A DNA stretch of 64,000 nucleotides from Bacteroides cutis (GCF_900241005.1 NZ_OEST01000001.1:1-64000), one strand, 5' to 3'; counted from the first letter of the stretch, positions 28,001 through 36,517 are shown. Translations and numbers: made by a program. Notes: generated by a model not told the origin, from the letters alone.

Positions 28001-28223
28001 TTTCTTTAGGGACAGTTAAGACAAAATTACCGTCGATATCAGAAATGGTACCTACAGAATTGTTGCCTTTCAATACGACAGAAGCACCAATAATACTCTC
28101 TCCATTGGAATCGACAACCACTCCCCGGACCTGTAATCCTTGCGCCTGCAAATTCAGGCACGAAAATAACATTAACAGAAACAGGTAAGGGATTTTTCGC
28201 AATTCTTGTTTCACATCTTTCAT
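25056..28223 (-). CDS. SusC/RagA-family TonB-dependent transporter (first pair, XusA position)
   Basis: The 1055-residue protein is a full-length SusC: signal peptide (about 1-27, LNLQAQ), CarboxypepD_reg domain (about 30-112, RGVVVDSNGESIIGASVVLKG), TonB box EVVVVGYGQQKK, plug domain (about 130-235, with DPLVLVDGVERPMSSV and AVYGVKGANGVILITTKRG) and a C-terminal 22-strand barrel ending KFSL. With its SusD partner it imports oligosaccharides using energy relayed by TonB. It is the first gene of a six-gene operon that ends at the terminator near 15510-15551. The 620-base gap upstream holds the control region, but no HTCS, SusR-like or ECF sigma gene adjoins it. Confidence 0.95.
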   Translation of the reverse strand: MKDVKQELRKIPYLFLLMLFSCLNLQAQGLQVRGVVVDSNGESIIGASVVLKGNNSVGTISDIDGNFVLTVPKENSVLVVSFIGMKSKEIKANSKGIIRIVLEDDSQQLEEVVVVGYGQQKKASVVGAITQTTGKVLERAAGITDIGSALTGNLPGVITAQDNGMPGDEEPKITIRGASSWNSSDPLVLVDGVERPMSSVDMASVETLSVLKDASATAVYGVKGANGVILITTKRGAEGKAKINVSANAVLKTPSRIPNKLDSYDAYMARNMVIEHELNLNPDSWNDIRSQDFIDNFRNQTTVEQRERYPNVDWKNALFKDFAMSYNANMNISGGTKFVKYFASIDYVHEGDLFREFETGRGYDNGYGYNRINMRSNLDFNITKTTLFKVSVAGSSGQNERPFYYSSATSGTATKQAGAWAGVYRTPPDIFLPRYSDGSLGFYPSDINMYNSIDLIATGGAAQHTTTRITTDFVLEQKLDFITKGLKIRGMIAWDNTFVENDRGIEEPQSNNGSNQRRKYIDPDTGLVTYQFPFDSNNQFDMYPILDWETKGGTVANGSTQRNLNYQLQLNWARDFNKHSVTAMGLFSRQETAKGSEIPHYREDWAFRTTYDWAGRYFVEYNGAYNGSEKFSKDNRFAFFNSGAIGWMISEEPFMAFLRDKKILDMMKIRASYGEIGDDNVSGRWLFQDQWAYNKSWQTYMDPSKRGGKSPYSWYRESVVGNEDVHWEKVKKLNFGIDYALFEGLFAGSVEVFRDKRSDILIGGSSRSVPSYYGQKPATVNKGKVNTRGYELELRFNKKFKNEMRVWANLSMTHSENEVIVKDDKPLLPSYRKDAGFSMGQGRYYIDKGFIGSYDELYGSPKHEANNDSRIPGDYYIVDFDGNGIIDQDDQAPYGYSGTPQNTYNATVGFEWKGFSCFAQFYGVTNVNRTVSLDCFTNRYNVVFDTGSWWSETGDAADFVTPRWLSSKVAAYNGTQYVYDASFIRLKNVEVSYTFKNTLTRQLGISGLRVFISGNNLWMWSRMPDDREGNFSGAGANYGAYPIMKRVNLGVKFSL

Positions 28224-28474
28224 TATCTTTCTTTTAAATTAAAATGTTGCATTTTATTTTGAATGTTTTTGTTTACTCAATTGTTATATGTTCCTCATTT
28301 CTTCAATGAGTTATAATCAGAGTAAATCATTATATACGAATGTATATTCCCTAAATAGAAAGCTACGAGGGATGGGGAGGTAAGAGGGTGTTTTTCATGT
28401 CGGTTAATTTATGTTTAATAAAAATTCATCTTCACAATGCATAGATTTAACTATTTTTTATGCATTTGAATATG

Positions 28475-28482
28475 CAAATATA
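28475..28482 (-). promoter_or_regulatory. Candidate -7 element of the SusC/SusD operon
   Basis: TATATTTG on the minus strand matches the -7 consensus exactly, but no TTTG is found 19-20 bases upstream. That is common for operons needing an activator. The box is 252 bases from the SusC ATG. Confidence 0.3.
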
Positions 28483-28780
28483 TGCTTATTATAATATAAT
28501 AAGTATTATAAAACTACATCAAAACTTTCTCAACTTCCATTTAGGACTACATCAAGAGTTTCACATTAAAATTATATCACGCTGATAAACAATAAATTAT
28601 CACAAAGTCATTATATATCATCAGAAGTTTAAGTGTTTTTCAGGAAGAGCCACATTTTTTAGTTTATAAATGAACAAAACAGAAGTGCTGCAAAGGTTAT
28701 TTATTGATAAAGGATAACAGGACTTTAACATAGTTTCATGCAGTATTCTCCTAAGTATTCTTTGGAAAAAACTAAAAAGA

Positions 28781-28818
28781 CACGAATTCATACCTTTACT
28801 TATAAGGATGAATTCGTG
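28781..28818 (-). terminator. Terminator after hutH
   Basis: CACGAATTCAT (28781-28791) pairs with ATGAATTCGTG (28808-28818), and CCTT/AAGG extends the stem after one bulged base, leaving a loop of 7. On the minus strand a CTTTTTAG tail follows. It lies 27 bases beyond the hutH stop. Confidence 0.8.
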
Positions 28819-28844
28819 CCTTGTCTATTCTATCAAGTAAAATA

Positions 28845-30341
28845 TTAATAGTCGAATTTCGTTCGGTTAAGAAAAGCTACGGTTTTATGGATTTCTTTAT
28901 ACATCACAATATCATCTTTCACAAACGGTACTTCCTTACGATATTCGTACAAAAAACGTTCTAATACCGGAGAAGTCTTCAGTGGACGGCGAAAATCAAT
29001 ACCCTGCGCTGCATTCATCAACTCAATGGCAAGAATATGTTCCAAATTGTCCATGATACGATAAAGTTTTGTGGCAGCATTAGCTCCCATGCTGACATGG
29101 TCTTCCTGTCCGTTACTGGAAACGATAGAGTCACTGCTAGCAGCATAACAATACATTTTATTCTGGCTCACCATTGACGCGGCAGCATACTGTGGAATCA
29201 TAAAACCCGAATTTAGACCAGGATTGGCAACCAGAAACTCGGGTAAACCGCGCAACCCCATAATGAGCTGTGCAATCCGACGCTCAGAGATATTACCCAG
29301 TTCAGCAAGCGCAATTCCCAAAAAATCATACGAAATAGCGAGCGGTTGTCCATGAAAGTTCCCACCGGAAATAATACGGTCTTCTTCGGGAAAAATAGTA
29401 GGATTATCCGTCACTGAATTAATCTCTGTAAGTAAAACAGAAGAAACATAACGGATTGCATCTTTCGTTGCGCCATGTACTTGAGGAATGCAGCGGAAAG
29501 AATACGGGTCTTGTACATGCTTGCCAGAACGCGTTATAATCTCACTGTCTACCAACAGTTTACGAAAATTATCTCCTGTTTCAATCTGTCCTTTATGGGG
29601 GCGTATCTGCTGGATACAATCCATAAAAGGGTCAATACGCCCATCAAAAGCTTCCAAAGAAAGAGCAGCTATCAAGTCGGCCTTCTTAGAAAGGCGAAAA
29701 GCTTTAAGGATAGCAAACACACCATTGGCACTCATAAACTGTGTGCCGTTCAGCAAGGCAAGTCCCTCTTTACTCATCAATTTGACAGGTTCCCAACCGA
29801 ATTCATCCAGTACACTGATAGCTTCGCGTTTCTTCCCTTTATAATACACATCACCTACACCGATAAGAGGAAGAAAAAGATTGGCAAGGGGAGCAAGATC
29901 GCCCGAGGCTCCCAGTGAACCACGGTCATAAACGATAGGCATCACATCGTTATTAAAAAAGTCGAGGATACGTTGCACCGTAATAACCTGTACACCGCTA
30001 TGTCCCAACGAAAGGGCATGCGCCTTGAGCAACATCATCAATTTAATAATGACGGGACGAATTTCCTCACCCACACTGCAAGCATGGCTTTTGATTAGAT
30101 TTTCCTGTAAAGTGCCCAGTTCATCCGATGAAATACTTTTACTGCATAAAGATCCGAAACCAGTAGTAATCCCATAAAGCGGTTCTTTTGAGGAAGCAAT
30201 TTTCTTATCCAGATAATCACGGCATTTCTGTATGCGCAGTTTAGCTTCGGGAGCCAACTCCAGCTTCAGGTTTTCGTTGATAATACGTTCGATAAGGTCG
30301 AAGGTAAGTTCGCCCGAACCTACATAGTAGACATTGTTCAT
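28845..30341 (-). CDS. hutH: Histidine ammonia-lyase
   Basis: This enzyme removes ammonia from L-histidine to give urocanate, the first step of histidine breakdown. The 498-residue length is normal. GSLGASGDLAPLA contains the Ala145-Ser146-Gly147 triad that cyclises into the MIO prosthetic group. The family blocks YGITTGFGSL near residue 60 and GGNFHGQPLA near residue 330 are also present. It is the last gene of the hut cluster, and its ATG overlaps the TGA of the cyclodeaminase gene as ATGA, so the two are likely translationally coupled. A strong terminator follows. Confidence 0.97.
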   Translation of the reverse strand: MNNVYYVGSGELTFDLIERIINENLKLELAPEAKLRIQKCRDYLDKKIASSKEPLYGITTGFGSLCSKSISSDELGTLQENLIKSHACSVGEEIRPVIIKLMMLLKAHALSLGHSGVQVITVQRILDFFNNDVMPIVYDRGSLGASGDLAPLANLFLPLIGVGDVYYKGKKREAISVLDEFGWEPVKLMSKEGLALLNGTQFMSANGVFAILKAFRLSKKADLIAALSLEAFDGRIDPFMDCIQQIRPHKGQIETGDNFRKLLVDSEIITRSGKHVQDPYSFRCIPQVHGATKDAIRYVSSVLLTEINSVTDNPTIFPEEDRIISGGNFHGQPLAISYDFLGIALAELGNISERRIAQLIMGLRGLPEFLVANPGLNSGFMIPQYAAASMVSQNKMYCYAASSDSIVSSNGQEDHVSMGANAATKLYRIMDNLEHILAIELMNAAQGIDFRRPLKTSPVLERFLYEYRKEVPFVKDDIVMYKEIHKTVAFLNRTKFDY

Positions 30342-30967
30342 ACTTTGAGTTCCAGATTGATTTCGTCCAACAATTCTTTTTCTTTCTCACAGGCATGTTG
30401 TTCCAGAGCATCAGCTTCGTTTTGCAACTTGGACACAAACTCCTTATCCTTCAGTGAAGCAAGATTGATGCGTACATTCATCAATGCACCAAGCACAGCA
30501 GAACGGGCAGCCATCATGGCTACACAAGCATCTGTCACAGCATTCCTATTTCCCAAACGAGCTACATCCATAATGATATTCATCAGCTCATAGGCATTCC
30601 GGGCTACCTGCATAGGTATAAGAGCGGCAAACTTGGTAGCTTCCTGGATAGCAGTACTGCGGGCTGCCTTTTCCTCATCACTGGCTTTAGGCATCTTGAA
30701 GCAGGCAAATACACTGTCGTACGCTTCAGAATCCCGGTCGATATCTTCTACAAATACATTTTTTGACTGTACTGCAATATCGAAGATATGCCGCATCAGT
30801 TCTTCATGAGTTTCATAACCTTTCTTTCCAATAGTAAGACTTGCGACCATCGCTGCCAAGGCAGAAGCAATAGCACCATTCAATGCAGCGACACTTCCAC
30901 CACCTGGAACAGGGTCACTACCCGCTACTTTATCCAAGAAATCTTTTACAGTTAAATCTACTAACAT
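30338..30967 (-). CDS. fchA: Formimidoyltetrahydrofolate cyclodeaminase
   Basis: The 209-residue protein corresponds to the C-terminal half of mammalian FTCD. It converts 5-formimidoyl-THF, made by the glutamate formimidoyltransferase encoded upstream, to 5,10-methenyl-THF and ammonia. The family start DLTVKDFLDKVAGSDPVPGGGSVAALNG, with its glycine-rich loop, is unmistakable. The protein is mostly helical and dimeric in the family. It sits between hutI and hutH, separated from hutI by 125 bases and overlapping hutH by four. Having it as a separate gene instead of fused to the transferase is normal in Bacteroides. Confidence 0.95.
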   Translation of the reverse strand: MLVDLTVKDFLDKVAGSDPVPGGGSVAALNGAIASALAAMVASLTIGKKGYETHEELMRHIFDIAVQSKNVFVEDIDRDSEAYDSVFACFKMPKASDEEKAARSTAIQEATKFAALIPMQVARNAYELMNIIMDVARLGNRNAVTDACVAMMAARSAVLGALMNVRINLASLKDKEFVSKLQNEADALEQHACEKEKELLDEINLELKV

Positions 30968-31092
30968 ATGCTTTCAAATTTACTTCCTCATCTCCCCAAA
31001 AGAAAAATGAAGATACTTTTGTTTATACTTTCTGATATCCTATCAAAACACCCAATTACCCCCCTTCTCTTTCAAAGGATTGAGAAATAATA

Positions 31093-32346
31093 TCACGATG
31101 TTGTATAAAGTACCCCTTCCTTTATCGTTGTACTTACACAATTCATACCAACGTAATAAGGCAGGAAATGATAATTATCCGTATTCAGCACTACAAAATC
31201 ACCTTTCTTCCCTACTTCAATACTACCGATACTATCAGCACGGCTTAAAGCAGCAGCACCGTTCAGGGTAAGAGCAGTAATAGCTTCTTCAATACTCATC
31301 TTCATATAGATACATGCCAACGCAAAAGTCAACGGAATGGAACCGGAGAAACAACTGCCCGGATTTAAATCAGTAGCAAGTGCCACAGCACATCCTGCAT
31401 CAATCATCTCCCGTGCACGGGCATATGATTCTTTTAGTGCGAAAGCAGTCAGAGGAAGTAAAGTTGCCACAACCCCCTTGTCTGCCATTGCACGGATATC
31501 ACCGTCGGAAACGTGCAACAGATGGTCGGCAGAGACAGCGGAAAGTTCAGCAGCCAATCCGGCACCTCCCAAGGGAACGATTTCATCAGCATGAAGTTTC
31601 AATTTCAATCCCATCTCACGAGCGGCAAGCAGAAGACGACGGGACTGCCCGATGGAAAATACACCTTGTTCGCAGAAGACGTCGCAAAATTCCGCCAAAT
31701 TATTTTGAACGACACCAGGCATCACCTCACGAATAATGAAATCGAGATACTCGTCAGTCCGTCCACTATATTCTTGGGGCACGGCATGTGCCCCAAGAAA
31801 AGTAGAAACGATATCTATCCGTTTGTGCTCATCGTTATTCAAACTACGCATCACACGGAGTTGCAGAAGTTCCGTTTCCCTATCCAGTCCGTACCCGCTT
31901 TTACCTTCTACGGTAGTAATCCCCATTGCAGACATCTGTTTAATAAAACCTTCCGCCTTTCCACGCAACTGGATGAAATTACTGTCACGAGTAGCTTTCA
32001 CCGTACTCACAATACCGCCACCCCGTTCCATAATCGACATATAACTCTCACCTTTCAGGCGCCATGAAAATTCCTCGGCACGTTCACCGCCAAATACAAA
32101 ATGTGTATGCGAATCGACAAAACCCGGCAATAAACATTTGCCACGGGCGTTGTAATGCCAGTAGCGCCGGTAATAACCATCGCGTTTCTCTCCTCTATTG
32201 GGCCCGACGTATGTAATGATACCGTCGGTTACCTCTACCGTAGCATTGTCCTGTATCAGCAATTCCGACATTTCTGTTCCCCTCCGGGCCGAAAAACCGA
32301 TAGGCGTTACAACACGGGTATTGAATATTATCAGGTTTTCTTTCAT
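31093..32346 (-). CDS. hutI: Imidazolonepropionase
   Basis: The 417-residue amidohydrolase opens 4-imidazolone-5-propanoate to N-formimidoyl-L-glutamate, the third step of histidine use. The metal-binding motif GFVDSHTHFVFGGERAEEF lies near residues 75-93. A mid-protein STFLGAHAVPQEY holds another ligand histidine, KLHADEIVPLGGA the catalytic acid region, and ATDLNPGS the last aspartate. It lies 22 bases after ftcD. A perfect 12-bp hairpin sequence (31771-31799) is embedded in the GAHAVPQE coding stretch, where the amino acids are conserved, so it is probably incidental. Confidence 0.97.
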   Translation of the reverse strand: MKENLIIFNTRVVTPIGFSARRGTEMSELLIQDNATVEVTDGIITYVGPNRGEKRDGYYRRYWHYNARGKCLLPGFVDSHTHFVFGGERAEEFSWRLKGESYMSIMERGGGIVSTVKATRDSNFIQLRGKAEGFIKQMSAMGITTVEGKSGYGLDRETELLQLRVMRSLNNDEHKRIDIVSTFLGAHAVPQEYSGRTDEYLDFIIREVMPGVVQNNLAEFCDVFCEQGVFSIGQSRRLLLAAREMGLKLKLHADEIVPLGGAGLAAELSAVSADHLLHVSDGDIRAMADKGVVATLLPLTAFALKESYARAREMIDAGCAVALATDLNPGSCFSGSIPLTFALACIYMKMSIEEAITALTLNGAAALSRADSIGSIEVGKKGDFVVLNTDNYHFLPYYVGMNCVSTTIKEGVLYTTS

Positions 32347-32368
32347 TTATACGTATTTTGCAGTTCGT

Positions 32369-33268
32369 CTATTCTTCCATAATCCTTGCTTCCAATACCT
32401 GCTGCATCGAAAAGTTTTCCAATCCGAGGTAATAGGATGCCGTATCGATCAATGCCTCCATCGGAACAAGCCCGATAATTTCGCTACCTACAATGCTGAC
32501 ACCGTAACGACGGGCTTCAATACGTACCATTTCAAAAGCACGGTAAAGAGCAGTACGGGTATAGTCGGTCATGTTAATAGATACTTGGGTGATACCCCTG
32601 TCTTTCAGTTCCACTCCCATTGCCTTGCAGTAGCGGAGTCCGCCACCAATATATCGGATTTTCTTGGCAATATCATGCGCAATCTCCAGGCTCGGAGTGT
32701 TGAGATTAATGTTATATGCCACCAGCGGCATACGTGCACCGATAGCTACTGTTCCAGCGGTGGGATGTCTTTCGGCCGGTCCGAAGTCAGGTTTCCATTC
32801 GGGTAGTTTAATCTTTTCTGCCATTCCCTCAAACTCTCCCTTACGGACAGCCGCAAGATTCTCCCGATGAGACGCCGACGCAGATCTCTCATAAAGAAAA
32901 ACAGGAAGATTATATCGTTTCGCCACTTCCTCTCCCACTTCTTTGGAAAGTGCAATAGCTTCTTCCATCGTCGTATTCTTGATGGGTATAAATGGAACCA
33001 CATCTACCGCCCCCATCCGGGGATGCTGTCCCTGATGTACATTCAGGTCGATAAAGCGCACTGCTACGCCGATAGCCTCGAGTACGGCATCCCGAAGCGG
33101 TTCAGGCTCGCCTACCACAGTGACAACTAATCGGTTATGGTCTTCGTCGTTACTATAATCCAATAGTTTTACCCCTTGCCTGCCCCTGAAAGGAGCCACT
33201 ATCCGGTCGATTTTCTGCAAATTGCGCCCTTCGCTGAAATTGGGGACACATTCTACGATTTTATTCAT
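32369..33268 (-). CDS. ftcD: Glutamate formimidoyltransferase
   Basis: The 299-residue protein matches the N-terminal and middle domains of FTCD. It moves the formimidoyl group from N-formimidoyl-glutamate to tetrahydrofolate, releasing glutamate. The opening IVECVPNFSEGRN is the family signature, followed by DHNRLVVTVVGEP and HQGQHPRMGAVDVVPFIP with the catalytic histidine and folate-site residues. It stands between hutU and hutI, with spacers of 50 and 22 bases. Using folate here, instead of HutG or HutF hydrolysis, means histidine feeds the one-carbon pool. Confidence 0.96.
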   Translation of the reverse strand: MNKIVECVPNFSEGRNLQKIDRIVAPFRGRQGVKLLDYSNDEDHNRLVVTVVGEPEPLRDAVLEAIGVAVRFIDLNVHQGQHPRMGAVDVVPFIPIKNTTMEEAIALSKEVGEEVAKRYNLPVFLYERSASASHRENLAAVRKGEFEGMAEKIKLPEWKPDFGPAERHPTAGTVAIGARMPLVAYNINLNTPSLEIAHDIAKKIRYIGGGLRYCKAMGVELKDRGITQVSINMTDYTRTALYRAFEMVRIEARRYGVSIVGSEIIGLVPMEALIDTASYYLGLENFSMQQVLEARIMEE

Positions 33269-33318
33269 GATTGTTATATTTTTGTTAGATTACACTATCA
33301 CCCTGCCACATCAACACC

Positions 33319-35307
33319 TTACGACCTTTGGGTTATGCATTTCTTTATCAGTTCCTCATCCGCCACATATGGCATCGTAATATGATACCCATTTGCATGT
33401 GTACGGTTAAATTCCTCACTTGTCTCCATGGCATGTTCGTTCCGTGCCCAGGAACGACGTGCCACACCGCCCATCACATCCCAAATCATAGCCGAACGGA
33501 GTATCTCATCCACCCGTTCCGAACCGTCACACACCATACCAAAACCGCCATTGATAGCTTTTCCGACGCCGACCCCACCGCCATTGTGCAATGCAACCAG
33601 GCTCATGCCACGTGCACAGTTTCCGGCAAAGCACTGTACCGCCATATCAGCCATCACATTACTGCCATCTTTGATATTGGAAGTCTCCCGGAACGGAGAA
33701 TCCGTACCGCTGACATCATGATGGTCTCGTCCCAGCATAATCGGGCCGACCTCTCCGTTACGCACCATTTCATTGAAACGCAACGCTATCCGCATGCGTC
33801 CTTCAGCATCCTGATATAAGATACGCGCTTGTGTACCTACTACAAGGTTGTTTTTCTCCGCATCCCTAATCCAATTATAATTATCCAAATCTTGTCCGCG
33901 ACGTGCCCGATCGATACATTCCATAGCCGCATGGTCAGTCTTCACCAAATCTTCGTGTTTACCGCTGAGACACACCCAACGGAAAGGCCCGTAACCGTAA
34001 TCAAAAAGTTCCGGTCCCATGATATCCTCCACATAGCTGGGAAAAATAAATCCGTCCTTATCATTACCTTCACGCGCAATCTCCGATACACCTGCATCGT
34101 AAACAGCTTTCATGAAAGAGTTTCCGTAGTCAAAGAAATAGGTACCACGATCTACCAATGCTTTTATCGCAAGAAAATGGCGCTTCAGCGTAACATCCAC
34201 TTTACCACGAAACTCTACCGGATTTTCGTGCAGCATCTGTGTACGTTGTTCAAATGTCACCCCCACAGGGCAATAACCGCCATCGTATACCGCATGGCAA
34301 GAAGTTTGGTCGGACAGTAAATCGATGGATATATTCTTACCGACAGCATATTCCAGTAAATCCACCACATTACCATGATAGGCGATAGAAATCGGCCGAC
34401 GGTCACTCATAGCATTCTGCGCCAGTAAAAAAGCTTCTGAAAGCGCCCCTGTAACATGTCCCACCCATCCCTGCCGACGACGGGTTTCAATACGCGAAAC
34501 ATCTACCTCTGCAATGATGGCGGCAGCTCCCGCCATTTCCGCAGCCTTGGGTTGTGCACCACTCATGCCCCCCAAACCGGAGGATACAAAAAGACGCCCG
34601 CGCAAATCTCCATCCTGCGGGATACCCAGTTTCAGTCTTCCGGCATTGAGAAGGGTATTGAACGTACCATGAACGATACCTTGCGGACCGATATACATCC
34701 ATCCCCCAGCAGTCATTTGTCCATAATTGGCAACACCCATCTGCATGGCGGTATGCCAGTCTTGCTGGTTGTCGTAAAGACCTACCATCAGCGCATTGGT
34801 TATAATGACACGTGGTGCTTCGGGCTTGGACTTGAACAACCCCAACGGATGTCCGCTTTCAATGACCAATGTCTGTTCCTGTGTCAAGACTTCAAGATAT
34901 TGCTTGATAAGACGGTATTGCATCCAGTTCTGGCAAACCTGTCCCGTCTCACCGTACGTCACCAGCTCGTACGGATAAAGGGCTACGTCGAAACACAAAT
35001 TATTGTCTATCATCACTTGAAAGGCTCTTCCCTCAATGCATTTTCCCTCATATTCATCAATCGGTTTCGCTTTAAGGTCGCCTTGCGGACGATAACGATA
35101 AGCGTAAATCCGTCCACGCGTACGAAGTTCTTCCATGAACTCGGGAGCAAGGGTTTCATGCAGTTCTTTAGGAACATAACGCAGGGCATTCTTCAACGCT
35201 GTAGCAGTTTGCGCTGGGGTCAGGGTGTAACCACGGTCGGGCGCCCGGCGGATACCTTCTATAAAAGTAGGGTAAGCGGGCAAAGTCTTACTCAAAGTAA
35301 TCTCCAT
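33319..35307 (-). CDS. hutU: Urocanate hydratase
   Basis: This NAD-dependent enzyme hydrates urocanate to 4-imidazolone-5-propanoate. At about 662 residues it is roughly 100 longer than the classical HutU of about 560, as is usual in Bacteroidetes. The NAD-site and family stretch GRLFVSSGLGGMSGAQPKAA, SIAYHGNVVDLLEY, DQTSCHAVYDGGYCPVG with the conserved cysteine region, and HNGGGVGVGKAINGGFG near the C-terminus identify it. I prefer the ATG at 35307 (MEITLSKTLP) because the upstream start at 35343 adds twelve unrelated residues. It is the first gene of the hut cluster; no HutC or other regulator is adjacent. Confidence 0.95.
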   Translation of the reverse strand: MEITLSKTLPAYPTFIEGIRRAPDRGYTLTPAQTATALKNALRYVPKELHETLAPEFMEELRTRGRIYAYRYRPQGDLKAKPIDEYEGKCIEGRAFQVMIDNNLCFDVALYPYELVTYGETGQVCQNWMQYRLIKQYLEVLTQEQTLVIESGHPLGLFKSKPEAPRVIITNALMVGLYDNQQDWHTAMQMGVANYGQMTAGGWMYIGPQGIVHGTFNTLLNAGRLKLGIPQDGDLRGRLFVSSGLGGMSGAQPKAAEMAGAAAIIAEVDVSRIETRRRQGWVGHVTGALSEAFLLAQNAMSDRRPISIAYHGNVVDLLEYAVGKNISIDLLSDQTSCHAVYDGGYCPVGVTFEQRTQMLHENPVEFRGKVDVTLKRHFLAIKALVDRGTYFFDYGNSFMKAVYDAGVSEIAREGNDKDGFIFPSYVEDIMGPELFDYGYGPFRWVCLSGKHEDLVKTDHAAMECIDRARRGQDLDNYNWIRDAEKNNLVVGTQARILYQDAEGRMRIALRFNEMVRNGEVGPIMLGRDHHDVSGTDSPFRETSNIKDGSNVMADMAVQCFAGNCARGMSLVALHNGGGVGVGKAINGGFGMVCDGSERVDEILRSAMIWDVMGGVARRSWARNEHAMETSEEFNRTHANGYHITMPYVADEELIKKCITQRS

Positions 35308-35371
35308 AGTATATCGGTATAAACGGTTACAATTTGTCAACATGCGATAGCCTGTATCTGCCGCAATATAA

Positions 35372-35412
35372 AAATAAATCCCGATATTCGCAATAGAATA
35401 CCGGGATTATTT
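35372..35412 (-). terminator. Terminator upstream of hutU, ending the neighbouring gene
   Basis: AAATAAATCCCGATATTC (from 35372) and GAATACCGGGATTATTT (to 35412) form an A/T-flanked stem with a GC core and a few mismatches, around a short CAATA-containing loop. It lies 52 bases past the stop of the 35464-36111 gene and separates it from hutU. Confidence 0.65.
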
Positions 35413-35463
35413 ATCATTTAGTCAAAACTCATTCCTAACACATCCGGATGACCATAACGTCAT

Positions 35464-36111
35464 TCATTTACCGGAATGGGTGGACTTGGCTGTTAATTGT
35501 CGCAAATACTTTCCGATGACCTCCGCCGATTCACTGGTTTCTTTTGAAAATGCTTGCTGCAAAGCAGGAGTATCGTCCAGCAATTTCATCATCTTGTCTC
35601 TTCCTACAAACTCAGCACGTCCGGTTTCGGGGTTAAGTTCATAATAAACACGTGCATGAACCAGTCCGGAAGCATTGATGGCATTTCCCACGTCTCCACC
35701 GAGCTTCGCGGCATCAGGTGGCGTGGCGGTACTTGTTGCAACCTGTCCCACAGGTTGTGCACAAAAATAGATCTTATCGCCCACCCACATGGCAGGAGCA
35801 TACCAATGTCCGAAACGGAAACGCTTATAACGCATCTTACGACAATTGACATACAGTGCCGTGTCTATCCGAACGGCATAACAACGGGATTTCAGATACC
35901 GGCAGAGCCCGGAATTCTCATCTGCCGTAATGCGATAATCAGCACCACCCATCAAATAAATCTGATTTTTGGCGCGCTTCTCTACCTTCAGAATGGACAC
36001 TGTGTCACCGCAGTCTTCTACCAGTTCTTTCAAGTTGGCATACATTATCTGCTGTGCCGCACATGGCAAAGCCAATAATGCAAAAATCACGAACAACCAA
36101 CGCCTTTTCAT
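35464..36111 (-). CDS. Conserved secreted protein of unknown function (DUF6563-like)
   Basis: The 215-residue protein starts with a signal peptide (about 1-19, LLALPCAAQ). It has no enzyme motif I recognise. Blocks such as YFCAQPVGQVATSTATPPDAAKLGG and VHARVYYELNPETGRAEFVGRDKMMKLL resemble a family of Bacteroidetes secreted proteins labelled DUF6563, recalled from memory and therefore tentative. The C-terminal part looks helical. It is transcribed alone, divergently from the MutS-like gene, with an array of four palindromes in the shared upstream region. It probably acts in the periplasm or at the outer membrane. Confidence 0.6.
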   Translation of the reverse strand: MKRRWLFVIFALLALPCAAQQIMYANLKELVEDCGDTVSILKVEKRAKNQIYLMGGADYRITADENSGLCRYLKSRCYAVRIDTALYVNCRKMRYKRFRFGHWYAPAMWVGDKIYFCAQPVGQVATSTATPPDAAKLGGDVGNAINASGLVHARVYYELNPETGRAEFVGRDKMMKLLDDTPALQQAFSKETSESAEVIGKYLRQLTAKSTHSGK

Positions 36112-36321
36112 ATCGCTATCCTTTCTTTTTGAAACTTTACTTTATTGAGCGAAAGGTACATTATTTATTGTTATTCGGCAAGTATACAGGAAAAAAATCT
36201 ATCAATACAGGGTGAAAAAATATTGTTGCGGACGAGAGTGGAAGATATAAGGCAAGAGGAAGACACAGTCAGAGAACGAAACAATTTCTATTGGGGAAGA
36301 AAAAGTGTCCAACTTGTGAAT

Positions 36322-36415
36322 AAGTTATATCTCGCATGCCGGGATGTGTATCTCGCGTGCCGAGATGGTCATCTTCAATGCCAAGATGTATATCTCGCGT
36401 GCCGAGATATAACTT
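36322..36415. repeat. Four-copy palindrome array with 21-bp pitch
   Basis: Four 17-base units start at 36329, 36350, 36371 and 36392, exactly 21 bases apart. Units 2 and 4 are ATCTCG-CGTGC-CGAGAT. Unit 1 has a T/G wobble in place of one T/A pair. Unit 3 is ATCTT...AAGAT, with a compensated C-G to T-A change. The linkers are four bases (GTGT, GGTC and GTAT). The array is bounded by perfect 13-base inverted arms AAGTTATATCTCG and CGAGATATAACTT, partly overlapping the outer units. The sites could bind a dimeric regulator on one face of the helix, or fold as hairpins in RNA. Confidence 0.85.
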
Positions 36416-36517
36416 TTCCGCAGAATGCATATCTTTGGGTAATAACAGCATCTTACTTTATACCCTATCTCAGTTCATTCTATCCTTAAGAGAAAGCGGG
36501 ATGTCGCATATTTATCT

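Larger units (their letters stand above)
28224..28844. other. Control region between the utilisation operon and hutH
   Basis: There is no gene in these 621 AT-rich bases. They contain a candidate -7 box for the SusC operon (28475-28482), which would give a leader of about 245 bases, three ATGC words at 10-12 base spacing around it (28460, 28472 and 28482), and the hutH terminator (28781-28818). I see no riboswitch or small coding sequence. Confidence 0.5.

Noticed and set aside
36322..36415. CRISPR array
   Set aside because: The repeats are 17 bases with 4-base spacers and no cas genes are nearby.
36145..36489. Reading frame containing repeats YLACRDV
   Set aside because: The repeats are produced by the 21-base palindrome array in any frame; the frame has no other coding signal and overlaps the upstream region of the MutS-like gene.
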